64,000 nucleotides of DNA, taken from the NCBI GenBank assembly GCA_002702065.1, contig NZXX01000009.1, forward strand, positions 620,001 to 684,000. Direction: 5' to 3'. How positions within the stretch are numbered: the stretch's first letter is position 1; every line of letters begins with the position of its first letter. A program made the position numbers and the translations under genes. Below are positions 1 to 8,572 of this stretch, piece after piece. Under the pieces are notes generated by a model, which worked only from the letters and a program-made list of their open reading frames with translations, was not told where the DNA came from and ran no database searches. This stretch comes from Anaerolineaceae bacterium (GTDB lineage: Bacteria; Chloroflexota; Anaerolineae; Aggregatilineales; Phototrophicaceae).

Positions 1-44
1 AAGTGGCCCGTAATCACGCCTTATTGGACTGAGCCATCCGCACC

Positions 45-638
45 ATGTTTCATCTGGAGATCAGCCCGGAACTGGAACTGCGCCTGTTGACAGAAGGGCA
101 CAGCCAGTTGTTGTTCGAATTGATCGAACGCAACCGTGCTTATCTGCGGGGCTGGCTGCCCTGGGTGGATGGGGCGCGCACCCTGGACAACACCCGGCGG
201 CTGATCCGCGCCAGCCTGCGCCAGCATGCCCGTAATGAGGGGATGAACGTGGGTATCTGGTATCATAATCAGCTGGTGGGCGTGGTCAGTTACAATTATA
301 TTGACCATGTCCGGCGGTTTACCGAACTGGGTTACTGGCTGGATGAAGCCCACCAGGGAAACGGCATCATGACCACTGTCTGCCGAGCCATGACCAACGA
401 TGCGTTCGGTCGGCTGAAACTCGACCGGGTTGAAATCCGCTGTGCCGTCACCAACCAGCGCAGCCGGGCGATCCCGGAGCGGCTGGGCTATACCATTGAT
501 GGCACCAGCGCACAGCTGGACTGGACATCCGATCATTATATTGAAACGGTCGTCTACAGTATGTCGGCGACACAGTGGCAGCTACAGGAGGCAAACACAG
601 CACATGACAGCGCGAATCGTCGTCGTCGGCAGCTTTAA
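45..638 (+). CDS. GNAT-family N-acetyltransferase (RimJ/RimL-like)
   Basis: 197 aa. Acetyl-CoA-dependent N-acetyltransferase of the type that modifies protein N termini or small amines; the substrate cannot be told. The GNAT core is visible: a strand with TELGYWLDEAHQGNGI, whose Q-G-N-G-I forms the acetyl-CoA pyrophosphate loop, followed by the usual RVEIRCAVTNQRSRAIPERLGY ending of the fold (N-x-x-S-R-A-I-P-E-R-L-G-Y). No clear Shine-Dalgarno precedes the ATG at 45, so the start is uncertain. The 3' end overlaps the ribokinase start by 35 nt, and its last codons are the Arg-rich tail RRRRQL, which coincides with the ribokinase ribosome-binding region. The two genes are therefore probably co-transcribed. 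Confidence 0.8.
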   Translation: MFHLEISPELELRLLTEGHSQLLFELIERNRAYLRGWLPWVDGARTLDNTRRLIRASLRQHARNEGMNVGIWYHNQLVGVVSYNYIDHVRRFTELGYWLDEAHQGNGIMTTVCRAMTNDAFGRLKLDRVEIRCAVTNQRSRAIPERLGYTIDGTSAQLDWTSDHYIETVVYSMSATQWQLQEANTAHDSANRRRRQL

Positions 639-1503
639 CATGGACCTGACCACCTATATGGAACGTCTGCCACGCCCCGGAGAAACCGTCCACGGTCGCA
701 AATTTGTGACCGGGCCGGGCGGCAAAGGCTCGAATCAGGCTGTTGCAGCGGCTCGTCTGGGCGCGACTGTGACCTTTGTCGGGCGGGTCGGTACGGATTC
801 ATTTGGCGATACGGCCATTCAGACCTGGCAATCCGAAGGCATTAACACCGCCTATGTGGTGCGCGACCCGGAAAACGCAACCGGTGTCGCCCCGATTTGG
901 GTGGATGATGAAGGCGAAAACTCCATCGTCGTGGCGCTGGGGGCCAATCTGGCGCTGAGCAAGGGGGATGTCGAGGCCGCCCGCGAGGAAATCGCCCAGG
1001 CGGATGTCCTGATCGTACAGTTGGAGATCGATCTGGATACGGTCGCCCACGCGCTGCTGGTCGCCAAGGACCATGACGTCACCACCATCCTCAACCCGGC
1101 CCCGGCGGCGCACCTGCCCGAAAGCACGCTGGCGCTGGCGGACTTCCTCACACCCAATGAAACCGAGCTGCAAACGCTCTACGACGATGTGCCGGATGAC
1201 CTGCGCCAACTGGTCCAGGCAGGCGGCCCCACACTGGTGATGACTGCCGGATCGCGCGGCGCGGTGTGGGCAACCGAATCCGACAGTGGCGAAGTGCCTA
1301 CCTATAAAGTCGATGTAGTCGATACCACCGGCGCGGGCGATGCCTTCAACGCCGGGCTTGCGGTAGCACTGGCGGAGGGCAAACCGCTGGCCGAAGCGAT
1401 TGCCTTTGCCAACGCGACCGCGGCCATGTGTGTGACCCGACCGGGCACCGCCCCCAGCATGCCCCAGCGGCGCGAGGTCGAGGCATTGATGCAGCAGACG
1501 TAA
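604..1503 (+). CDS. rbsK: Ribokinase (PfkB family sugar kinase)
   Basis: 299 aa, normal length for ribokinase. It phosphorylates D-ribose (or a related sugar or nucleoside) with ATP in the cytosol. The start is the ATG at 604 with CAGGAGG about 12 nt upstream; a longer reading from 430 only overlaps the acetyltransferase. PfkB signature 1 (GGKGSNQAVAAARLGA) covers residues 39-54. Signature 2 (DTTGAGDAFNAG) covers residues 240-251, with D246 as the catalytic base in the GAGD anion hole. The N-terminal VVVGSFNMDLTTYMERLP matches the ribokinase substrate lid region. Other PfkB kinases such as fructokinase cannot be excluded, but the GGKGSNQA form favours ribokinase. Confidence 0.85.
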   Translation: MTARIVVVGSFNMDLTTYMERLPRPGETVHGRKFVTGPGGKGSNQAVAAARLGATVTFVGRVGTDSFGDTAIQTWQSEGINTAYVVRDPENATGVAPIWVDDEGENSIVVALGANLALSKGDVEAAREEIAQADVLIVQLEIDLDTVAHALLVAKDHDVTTILNPAPAAHLPESTLALADFLTPNETELQTLYDDVPDDLRQLVQAGGPTLVMTAGSRGAVWATESDSGEVPTYKVDVVDTTGAGDAFNAGLAVALAEGKPLAEAIAFANATAAMCVTRPGTAPSMPQRREVEALMQQT

Positions 1504-1588
1504 TCTGCCCTGTCTCAAGCAGCAGTATGCACCGCGATCATTCATCAGCTCGCAGATGTTACAATGTCTGCACATGCCGCCGCGAAAA

Positions 1589-1617
1589 TTGACAGAGTAA
1601 ACTGCATTTTCTATACT
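1589..1617 (+). promoter_or_regulatory. Sigma-70-type promoter for the secreted-protein/cytochrome operon
   Basis: TTGACA at 1589-1594, a 17-nt spacer and TATACT at 1612-1617. This is a near-consensus promoter placed about 35 nt before the GTG start at 1653, giving a short leader with AGGAGA at 1641-1646. Confidence 0.7.
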
Positions 1618-1652
1618 CCAAACTGTATGCACTTGCTTTCAGGAGAGAAAAC

Positions 1653-4600
1653 GTGCGGCGCTTCCTGATTTTCGTCCTTACGCTGCTGATCGGCGGCGCG
1701 GTGGTCCTGGCGCAGAACGACAGCCCTCCGCAGCCCGGTGATCCGCCTGTGGCAGCACTGATCACGGTGGGGCCGCCGGACGCCGTTGGCACGGTAACCA
1801 TTACCGGGGCAACCGGGGCGGTTTTCCCCAGCGCGCAGGTCGCCGTGCGTAACCTTTATACCGGGGATGTCGCCTATGCTCAGGCCGGTGTGACCGGCAC
1901 CTTTGAAGCGCGCCTGTTCGGGCCGGGCAACACGCCCTTCTGGATCAGCCCCGCCGACAACATCCCGAACAACGTTCGTAACCAGCCGGGTTCGCTGCCG
2001 GGCGGGCCGGGCACTATCATTTATGGTGATTTTCCGGCGGAGGCTGCCGCAACGACAGCCTCCACCCAGATACTGATTGACGGTTCGCTCGATGACTGGA
2101 CGGCTTATCCTGCCGGGCTGGTCCTGCGTGCCGGGGGCCGCACAGCCTACGCCATCCACAATCAGGAATCCGTGTATATGGCGCTGGCACTGGACGATGT
2201 GCCCGAAGATTACAGCGAAATGACGGTCTTTTTCCAACTGGAAGGGGCGGTCTATCGGGCGGCCTTCGACCCGCGCCTGCCGGAAGAAGCCGCGACATGG
2301 TCACGCCTCAGCCCACTGGAAGCCGACCTGGGCACGCTGGCGGTTTCCAAAACAGCAGCTGACGCCGTCGAGTTCCGTCTGCCATTACAGCCACTGCGTT
2401 CGGTGCTGGGGGCGCAACTGGACGAGGCGTTTCTGGAGCGATTTGAATTTCTCGACGCCGACGGCAGCGCCCTGACCACCATTGCCATTATGCAATCCAT
2501 CCAGGCGGTGGAAGAAGCCGACGGTATCGTTTACCCGCCGGATAGCCGCATCGCGAATCCGATTCGGTTTACGGCATCCGGGCCAGTGGCGCAGGGGGCA
2601 TCCAACTGGACAGCCGATGGCCGCATCAACACGCTGGACTTTGCGGCAGGCGACAACCTGCGGATGCAGCTCGACGTGAACCTGAATGTGCCGGACCTGC
2701 CGGAAACCCTCGTCGGCGTGAGCATGGTCGGCCAACTGGCGCTGCAACCCATCATCGGCGCAGATGGTCAGCAAGCCACCGGGGGCATCAACAGCAATAA
2801 TGGCTGGTCCGCCGTGCTGACTCCCAGCGGGCTGGCGGTCGATAACCTGCGCAGTAACTTTGCCCTGGGCGAAACCATCGTCCCGGCCCCACAGGTGCTG
2901 CGGCTCGATGATGCACTGGCGTTCGGGCTTGATTTTGACCTGACCCTGCCGGAAAACCTGCCCCCCGGCGTCTATGGTTTGCTGTTTGCGGGCTACGGCC
3001 AGATCGCTGATGGCGAGCGTTTCCGCTGGCGCGATAATGGCTTATTCGGTACGGGCGACGACGACCTCTCGACCACAGCAACCCGCCTGCCGGTGATATT
3101 GACCGTCAATGAAAGCGACCTGCCCGCCAAACAACTGGTCTGGAGCCTGTTTTATGACCACCCCAGCGAGGGCAGCCGCGGTGTGCTGGCGCAGGAAGAT
3201 CAGGCGCAGGCCGCGCTTTCCAACCGGGTACACTTCAACAACCCGACCTATATCCTGCCGCCTTATGCCGACCCGGCCAGTGAGCAGGCGTTACGCTATC
3301 CGCTGGAACCGTATATCGTCAGCCAGTTACCCAACAGCTACGACCGGTCCGGCGCGCCGCTGATCCCGTTCGACTTCCCCGGCGGTCAACTCGCCGTGAA
3401 GGTCACGAGGCCGGACGGCACGCTGGATGATCTGGGGCGCTCGACGCTGTTCCAGAGCCGCCTGTCAACCGACACGGAAGATGAGCGCGCCCGTTTTGGC
3501 ACCCAGTCGCCGGTGGATGTCTATCGTCTAACGACGCTGAACCCGATTTTTACGCGGTTCCAGTTCACGCAGTACGGCCTCTACACCATCGACATGCAGG
3601 GCGAAATCGCGGATGTGTGGGGCAATCGCTACGAGGGCGGCGGCACCTATGAAGTGCTGATCGCGGAACTGTTCGACCTGATGCCGGGGGTGATGTCCGG
3701 CACGCCGTTCGAGGTGGGTGACACGTTCTATGCGGGGTTGCAGGTCACACCGGGCGCTGCCGCCGATGTCACCATTACGGCCCGCATCTACCCGCTGGAT
3801 GGCAGCCCGATGATCGAACACGTTATCAACGGGCAGGCCAACCGCAACGGCTATTTTTCGGGTGAAGGCTTCGACTTTACAACGCCCGGTGAATATGTGG
3901 TCGATTATGAAGCGCGCTATACCGATGACAGCGGGCGGCTGTGGGCCGGCAGTCATCGCAGCGCCGGGGTGATCGCCAGCCCGGAAGCCGACCTGATCGC
4001 GCATGGCCGTCGCGGGCTGCGTGGTTATTATCCCGGCATACGCCCGGCCTGGTTTACGACGCGGCTGTATGGGCCAGATGATGACTCGCTGCGCCTCAGC
4101 TATCCATATCATTCCGGTGATGTACTGTGGTATGCCGCCGACAGCGATAACACGGTGCAGCCCGGCCTGACCGCACAGGACACGACCGGTGCCTATGCGC
4201 AGTGGCTGAAGAGCGCTCTGCCGGATTATGTCGCGCCAGATGGCCAGACCATCGACCGCCGCATCGCCCGTGATGAACTGCCGGTGTTCATGGTCAGTGA
4301 AAATCAGCCGGGCTATAACCCGGTGCTGCAAACCCCGTCCAGCGAAGCCTATCTCTACTTCAGCGCGGTGCGGCCCGGCCTGACGGTGCGCCAGTATGTG
4401 CTGGGTGGGGACGACCCCGGCCTGCCGCTGTACTGGGACACCAACGACCCCTATAACGAGCAGATTGGCTCCGGGTTGATGGGCGACATGCCGGGCGATT
4501 TTGTCTTTCTGTTCGGCGGCATGGTCGTGCGCAATGCCGAAGCCGAAATCACCGAAACGGCCATCTATGGCGCCAGCGCCTTCGCCATCAGCGACCGGGG

Positions 4601-5414
4601 TGACGAACTGGGGCCGCGTGTCTATCCGCCGTATCGCGGCGCAGCCGGTGGGCCAGATGGCGGCCCGTTATTAACCATCCGCGATGAACCCATTACCATG
4701 TTCTTCCATCCAACCGGCGTCCGCCCCGGTCAGGTACTCACTATCGGCGACACGCTGGCAATTGCGGGTCAGATCGCCCCAACGCTGGCTTCGGATGTGT
4801 CTGTCGAAATCACATCACCATCCGGCGAAACACGCCGCTTCAACGGCACTGCCAACGCCATCGGCTATTATTATGATGCCGCCAACGACTTCGCAGTTGA
4901 TGAGCCGGGCATCTGGACAATTGATATTGATGTGCAGCACACCGGTTTGTCGTCTGCCGGGCCTGTACAGCCACCGTACCCGCAGGGGGATGTCCTCGGC
5001 ACCGAAGACGGGCGCTTCAATGTCTACGTTGTGCCGCCGGATGCCAGCCGCATTGACTGGAACGATACGCGTCAGGACTTCGAGATTCCGGGGGCGCTGG
5101 CCTTCAACTTCAATTTCCGCATCCCTGAAGACTGGACAAATACTGCCGTTGATCATACGGTGACGATACCGGGGTATGTGCTGCGCTCCGGACCGCTGCC
5201 CGTGAGTGGGGCATCCTTCAGCTTCCAGCACAACCCGACCAACCTGAATATGGCCTTTCCCAATGTCGAGGTGGATGCCCGCCTCAATGGTCCTGCCGCC
5301 GCCGATCCGGTCACGATTACATTTGCAGTCACTGGGATCGATGCCGGTGGCGAACGCCAGATTCAGACGCGCACGTTCACAATTCTGTATGATCGTTTGC
5401 TGACGTTGAACTGA
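1653..5414 (+). CDS. Giant secreted multidomain protein with CBM9-like and Ig-like domains
   Basis: 1253 aa, GTG start with AGGAGA 7 nt upstream. A Sec signal peptide is clear (MRRFLIFVLTLLIGGAVVLAQ). There is no other membrane segment and no anchor motif, so the protein is probably released or associated with a partner outside the membrane. Visible parts: a small beta domain (about residues 30-130); a CBM9/DOMON-like stretch starting ILIDGSLDDWTAYPAG (about 138-280); a middle beta-rich region; and two related Ig-like modules (about 669-772 and 1010-1100) sharing the pattern V-x-P-G-x-x-F/L-x-[VI]-G-D-T. No catalytic motif was recognised. It lies 10 nt before the cytochrome gene under one promoter, so the two probably act together. 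I do not recognise the family; 'sugar- or haem-binding partner of the cytochrome' is only inference. Confidence 0.6.
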   Translation: MRRFLIFVLTLLIGGAVVLAQNDSPPQPGDPPVAALITVGPPDAVGTVTITGATGAVFPSAQVAVRNLYTGDVAYAQAGVTGTFEARLFGPGNTPFWISPADNIPNNVRNQPGSLPGGPGTIIYGDFPAEAAATTASTQILIDGSLDDWTAYPAGLVLRAGGRTAYAIHNQESVYMALALDDVPEDYSEMTVFFQLEGAVYRAAFDPRLPEEAATWSRLSPLEADLGTLAVSKTAADAVEFRLPLQPLRSVLGAQLDEAFLERFEFLDADGSALTTIAIMQSIQAVEEADGIVYPPDSRIANPIRFTASGPVAQGASNWTADGRINTLDFAAGDNLRMQLDVNLNVPDLPETLVGVSMVGQLALQPIIGADGQQATGGINSNNGWSAVLTPSGLAVDNLRSNFALGETIVPAPQVLRLDDALAFGLDFDLTLPENLPPGVYGLLFAGYGQIADGERFRWRDNGLFGTGDDDLSTTATRLPVILTVNESDLPAKQLVWSLFYDHPSEGSRGVLAQEDQAQAALSNRVHFNNPTYILPPYADPASEQALRYPLEPYIVSQLPNSYDRSGAPLIPFDFPGGQLAVKVTRPDGTLDDLGRSTLFQSRLSTDTEDERARFGTQSPVDVYRLTTLNPIFTRFQFTQYGLYTIDMQGEIADVWGNRYEGGGTYEVLIAELFDLMPGVMSGTPFEVGDTFYAGLQVTPGAAADVTITARIYPLDGSPMIEHVINGQANRNGYFSGEGFDFTTPGEYVVDYEARYTDDSGRLWAGSHRSAGVIASPEADLIAHGRRGLRGYYPGIRPAWFTTRLYGPDDDSLRLSYPYHSGDVLWYAADSDNTVQPGLTAQDTTGAYAQWLKSALPDYVAPDGQTIDRRIARDELPVFMVSENQPGYNPVLQTPSSEAYLYFSAVRPGLTVRQYVLGGDDPGLPLYWDTNDPYNEQIGSGLMGDMPGDFVFLFGGMVVRNAEAEITETAIYGASAFAISDRGDELGPRVYPPYRGAAGGPDGGPLLTIRDEPITMFFHPTGVRPGQVLTIGDTLAIAGQIAPTLASDVSVEITSPSGETRRFNGTANAIGYYYDAANDFAVDEPGIWTIDIDVQHTGLSSAGPVQPPYPQGDVLGTEDGRFNVYVVPPDASRIDWNDTRQDFEIPGALAFNFNFRIPEDWTNTAVDHTVTIPGYVLRSGPLPVSGASFSFQHNPTNLNMAFPNVEVDARLNGPAAADPVTITFAVTGIDAGGERQIQTRTFTILYDRLLTLN

Positions 5415-5424
5415 GGGAGAATTT

Positions 5425-7224
5425 ATGCGACGGGTGCTGTGGGTCATTGTTGGGCTGCTGCCGCTGCTGGTCGGCGTGATTGTCCGCGCGCAGGTGCAGG
5501 AACCAACGCCCATGCCATTGTACGCCATGCCGGACAATCGGCTGGCGCGTACATTCATCAGCGACAGCCTCACGCTGACAACCGATGGCCGGACACTGCT
5601 GGTCACCAACATGCTCAACAACACCCTGTCGTTTGTCGATGTCTTTACACCGAATGCGGCCCAGCTGATTCAGGAAATTCCGGTCGGCAGCGACCCACGT
5701 TCAGTCGCGCTCACACCGGATAACGAGCTGGCGCTGGTGACCCTGCGCGGCGAAGACACCCTCGCCGTCGTCGATGTGGCCACGCGCACGCTGCTGTCGA
5801 CCATTCCGATGGGCACGGGCACGCTGCCCTACGCGGTTATCAGCAACGCCAACAATCGCGCCTTTGTTTCGTTGGGGGGCAGCGCCGAAGTGGTCGAGGT
5901 TGATCTGGCGGCGCAGCAAGTCGCCCGACGTATCCCGGTGGCTGACAGCCCCGCCGGACTCGCGCTGTGGGGTGACTTTCTGTACGTTATCCACCTGTGG
6001 AGCGGGGACATTAGCCTCGTTTACCTGCCGCGCAATGAGGTCATCGACCAGACCAGTACCGGCGCGGATACGGCTCTGTCACAGGGAATCGATATTGATG
6101 TCCAGCGCGGCATCGCCTACCTGCCGCAAACACGCAGCAATGCGGACAACCGTGCCCTGACATTTGATACCACCGTCTTCCCGGTCGTCAACCAGATCGA
6201 CCTGCGCGGCCTGATCGCCCTGCCAGAACGGCGCATCAACCTCAGCACGGCGGATCGTCCGGTGAACATGCCGTTCGCAGTCGCCGTTGATCCATTTCGC
6301 AACTGGTTGTATGTCGCCAACGCAGGCAGCGACGATGTCTCGGTTATTGATCTGGCAACCGGGCTGGCCCGTGCGCATATCCCGGTCGGGGCCAACCCAC
6401 GCGGCTTGCAGCTCAACCGCGATAACACCTATCTGTTTGTCCACAATGCCATCGACGCCACCATCACGGTCGTCGAAACCAGTCAGGCGCAGGCTATCGA
6501 CGTGCTGCCTATCAGCACACCAACGATCTCGAATGACATTTTGCTGGGCGCAGAGTTGTTCCACAACGCCACCGACCCGCGCCTTAGCGAAGATCACTGG
6601 CTGAGCTGCGCCAACTGCCATTTTGACGGTCTGCCCGATGGACGCACCTGGGAAGGCTTCCGCGCTGGCCCACGCAACACACCACCGCTGTATAACCTGA
6701 TCGAAACCGCGCCTTATACATGGTCCGGCACATGGGACGAAATACAGGATGTCGAACTGAAGATCCGGGCGCTTCAGGCGGGCACCGGGTTGATCGAAGA
6801 CTTTCCGATTAATGAGCCGAACGGCAACCCGCACGCCAATCTGTCGATTGATCTGGATGTGCTGGCGGCCTATCTGCTGGCGCTGCCCACCCCCGGCAAC
6901 CCGAACACGTTCGACGAAACGCTGTTGGAGCAAGGCAGGCAGGTGTTCGAGGAGCAGGGTTGCGACGCATGCCATGCCGGGGCAGCCGGTACAGATTTTC
7001 AATCGCACAATGTCGGCACGGGTGACCCGGAGCGTGAAAACCGGGGCCTGATGTTCGATACGCCATCACTGCGCTACCTGTGGCTGAGCGCGCCTTACTT
7101 TCATGATGGCTCTGCGGAAACGCTGCTGGATGTGTTCACATTGCCCGGCGATCATCAACTCGTCAAAACGGTCGATCCGGCAGACCTGGCGGCGCTGCTT
7201 GCCTACCTGTTAAGCTGGACTTAA
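5425..7224 (+). CDS. Secreted YVTN beta-propeller fused to di-haem cytochrome c (MauG/CCP-like)
   Basis: 599 aa. Signal peptide MRRVLWVIVGLLPLLVGVIVRAQ, then a YVTN/NHL-type propeller (about residues 45-360, blades such as PRSVALTPDNELALVT and NWLYVANAGSDDVSVIDL). A di-haem c domain follows, with C395-A-N-C398-H399 and C513-D-A-C516-H517. The C-terminal motif TPSLRYLWLSAPYFHDGSAETL matches bacterial cytochrome c peroxidase/MauG proteins, which reduce peroxide or oxidise a partner protein using haem iron. Propeller-plus-di-haem fusions are known in the wider family but mostly uncharacterised. It is the second gene of the operon that starts at 1653, and its substrate may be the preceding 1253-aa protein. 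Confidence 0.8.
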   Translation: MRRVLWVIVGLLPLLVGVIVRAQVQEPTPMPLYAMPDNRLARTFISDSLTLTTDGRTLLVTNMLNNTLSFVDVFTPNAAQLIQEIPVGSDPRSVALTPDNELALVTLRGEDTLAVVDVATRTLLSTIPMGTGTLPYAVISNANNRAFVSLGGSAEVVEVDLAAQQVARRIPVADSPAGLALWGDFLYVIHLWSGDISLVYLPRNEVIDQTSTGADTALSQGIDIDVQRGIAYLPQTRSNADNRALTFDTTVFPVVNQIDLRGLIALPERRINLSTADRPVNMPFAVAVDPFRNWLYVANAGSDDVSVIDLATGLARAHIPVGANPRGLQLNRDNTYLFVHNAIDATITVVETSQAQAIDVLPISTPTISNDILLGAELFHNATDPRLSEDHWLSCANCHFDGLPDGRTWEGFRAGPRNTPPLYNLIETAPYTWSGTWDEIQDVELKIRALQAGTGLIEDFPINEPNGNPHANLSIDLDVLAAYLLALPTPGNPNTFDETLLEQGRQVFEEQGCDACHAGAAGTDFQSHNVGTGDPERENRGLMFDTPSLRYLWLSAPYFHDGSAETLLDVFTLPGDHQLVKTVDPADLAALLAYLLSWT

Positions 7225-7238
7225 GGAATTCCAAAGCG

Positions 7239-7304
7239 TCAAATTTGAATTTAACACAAGTTAACACTTGAAAAGTTTTCACACCTTGGGCTATTATTTA
7301 TAAT
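7239..7304 (+). promoter_or_regulatory. Promoter and palindromic operator region of the DtxR-type gene
   Basis: AT-rich gap between the cytochrome and regulator genes. TATAAT sits at 7299-7304, with TTTTCA 17 nt upstream (7276-7281) as a poor -35. Upstream are the perfect palindrome TCAAATTTGA (7239-7248) and the inverted repeat CAAGT-TAAC-ACTTG (7257-7270). Either could be an autoregulatory operator, but neither has been tested. Confidence 0.45.
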
Positions 7305-7352
7305 ATCTGTGATAAATATTGTTTTTGGGCAATTCAGGCAGGCTGGCCAAAC

Positions 7353-8036
7353 ATGACATTGAGTAACGCGATGCAGGAATACCTGGCCGAAGCATATCGG
7401 CTGGCGTATTACCAGAACGGTGATCCCTACGTTTCCACTTCGGCGCTGGCCGAAGTCATGGCAGTTTCAGCCCCGGCAGTCACGCGAATGGTACAACGCC
7501 TGAAAGAAGGCGGTTACCTGGAGCACGAACCGTACAAAGGCATCTGCCTGACAACCGCTGGCGAACAAGAAGCACTCCAGAGTATTCGCAGACACCGTCT
7601 GGTCGAGTGCTTTCTGGTCAATGTGATGCGCTTTGGTTGGCACGAGGTTCATGATTCTGCCGACGAGCTGGGCGCAGTCGTCAGCGATACGGTAGTCAAT
7701 CGCATGGACAAAATGGCTGGACATCCCCGCCGCTGCCCCCATGGCGAACCGATCCCCACGCAGGAAGGTCACATGCCACGCGTGACCGACAGCCCACTTA
7801 ACGAAGCAGACCCCGGCCATGCGTTTGTCATCAGCCGTGTCAACACGCATGACGAGGAAAAACTGCGCTACTTCGACAGCCTCGGTCTCAGACCCGGCAC
7901 ACCCTTCCGCCTGATTTCACGCGCGCCGTTTAACGGTCCCATTGAACTGGAACTCAAAAATGGTGCGGCGGTTATCGGTCATGAACTGGCAGGCGCCTTG
8001 CGGGTGTGCACTGAAGAGGATTTTGTTCTGGCGTAA
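7353..8036 (+). CDS. DtxR/MntR-family metal-dependent transcriptional regulator
   Basis: 227 aa, full length for the three-domain DtxR type. Residues 1-60 form the winged helix (QEYLAEAYRLAYYQ, then VSTSALAEVMAVSAPAVTRMVQRL). Residues 60-140 carry the metal-binding and dimerisation segment (RRHRLVECFLVNVMRFGWHEVHDSADELGAVVSD), where the H/E/C residues of the DtxR metal sites lie. The tail (about 155-227) is a FeoA/SH3-like domain. Such proteins bind Fe2+ or Mn2+ and repress uptake genes. No transporter gene is next to it, so its regulon lies elsewhere; palindromes in its own promoter suggest autoregulation. The ATG at 7353 aligns with the family N terminus. Confidence 0.87.
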   Translation: MTLSNAMQEYLAEAYRLAYYQNGDPYVSTSALAEVMAVSAPAVTRMVQRLKEGGYLEHEPYKGICLTTAGEQEALQSIRRHRLVECFLVNVMRFGWHEVHDSADELGAVVSDTVVNRMDKMAGHPRRCPHGEPIPTQEGHMPRVTDSPLNEADPGHAFVISRVNTHDEEKLRYFDSLGLRPGTPFRLISRAPFNGPIELELKNGAAVIGHELAGALRVCTEEDFVLA

Positions 8037-8061
8037 CGCGCCACAGAAAAATGAATATCCA

Positions 8062-8412
8062 TCAACCCGGCAGGCGGTGGCTGGCCGGGTTTTCGCATTC
8101 CAGGTGTTCGATACTGCTCAACAGAATATCGTGGATGTGCTTGTCGGACAGGGTGTAGTAGACATGACGACCCTGCTTCGTCCAGTCGACCAGTCTTAGC
8201 TCTCGCAGATACTTCAGCTGGTGCGAGACAGCGGGCTGGTCCATGCCCAGGGCTTGTGTCAGGTCAGATACGCACCATTCGCCTTCTGCCAGCGCCTTGA
8301 CGATGCGCACACGCGTGGGGTCTGCCAGCACCTGAAAGAAACGTGCGATTGTCCGCGCATCTTCCAGCGGCAATACCGCGTCTTCACCTTCGGCCAGCAA
8401 ATCATTCACCAT
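8062..8412 (-). CDS. ArsR/SmtB-family metal-sensing repressor
   Basis: 116 aa from the ATG at 8412, which has AGGA about 8 nt upstream; an upstream TTG at 8451 would add 13 residues and has no better ribosome site. The winged helix is clear: FFQVLADPTRVRIVKALAEGEWCVSDL, then QPAVSHQLKYLRELRLVDWTKQGRHVYYTLSD. The C-terminal helix has D-x-H-x10-H-x2-C, spaced like the alpha-5 zinc site of SmtB/CzrA (D, H, H, H/E), with Cys at the last position. The alpha-3 site has one Cys (EWCVSDL) instead of the ELCVCDL pair of ArsR and CadC, so a zinc-type sensor is more likely than arsenic. No efflux gene is adjacent. Confidence 0.85.
   Translation of the reverse strand: MVNDLLAEGEDAVLPLEDARTIARFFQVLADPTRVRIVKALAEGEWCVSDLTQALGMDQPAVSHQLKYLRELRLVDWTKQGRHVYYTLSDKHIHDILLSSIEHLECENPASHRLPG
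8065..8093 (+). terminator. Intrinsic terminator of the DtxR-type gene
   Basis: Stem ACCCGGC (8065-8071) / GCCGGGT (8084-8090) followed by TTTT. It lies inside the last codons of the convergent ArsR gene, so the two genes share this end. Confidence 0.55.
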
Positions 8413-8572
8413 AACATCATCCTGTTGCGTATTGCCACACTCCTCCAACAAGGTAGCAGAAATGCGTTATGTGTGTCAAGCAACCGGCATGTTGACGATG
8501 GACGCCCAAATAAAGCGGCGATCAGGGCACAGCGACGGCCACACCCTGACCACCGTCCTCGTTCAACTGACG

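Noticed and set aside
3528..4331. 267-codon open frame on the minus strand
   Set aside because: Antisense to the large secreted protein; shows no domain or ribosome site.
6079..7008. 309-codon open frame on the minus strand
   Set aside because: Antisense to the cytochrome gene with its two CxxCH motifs and signal peptide.
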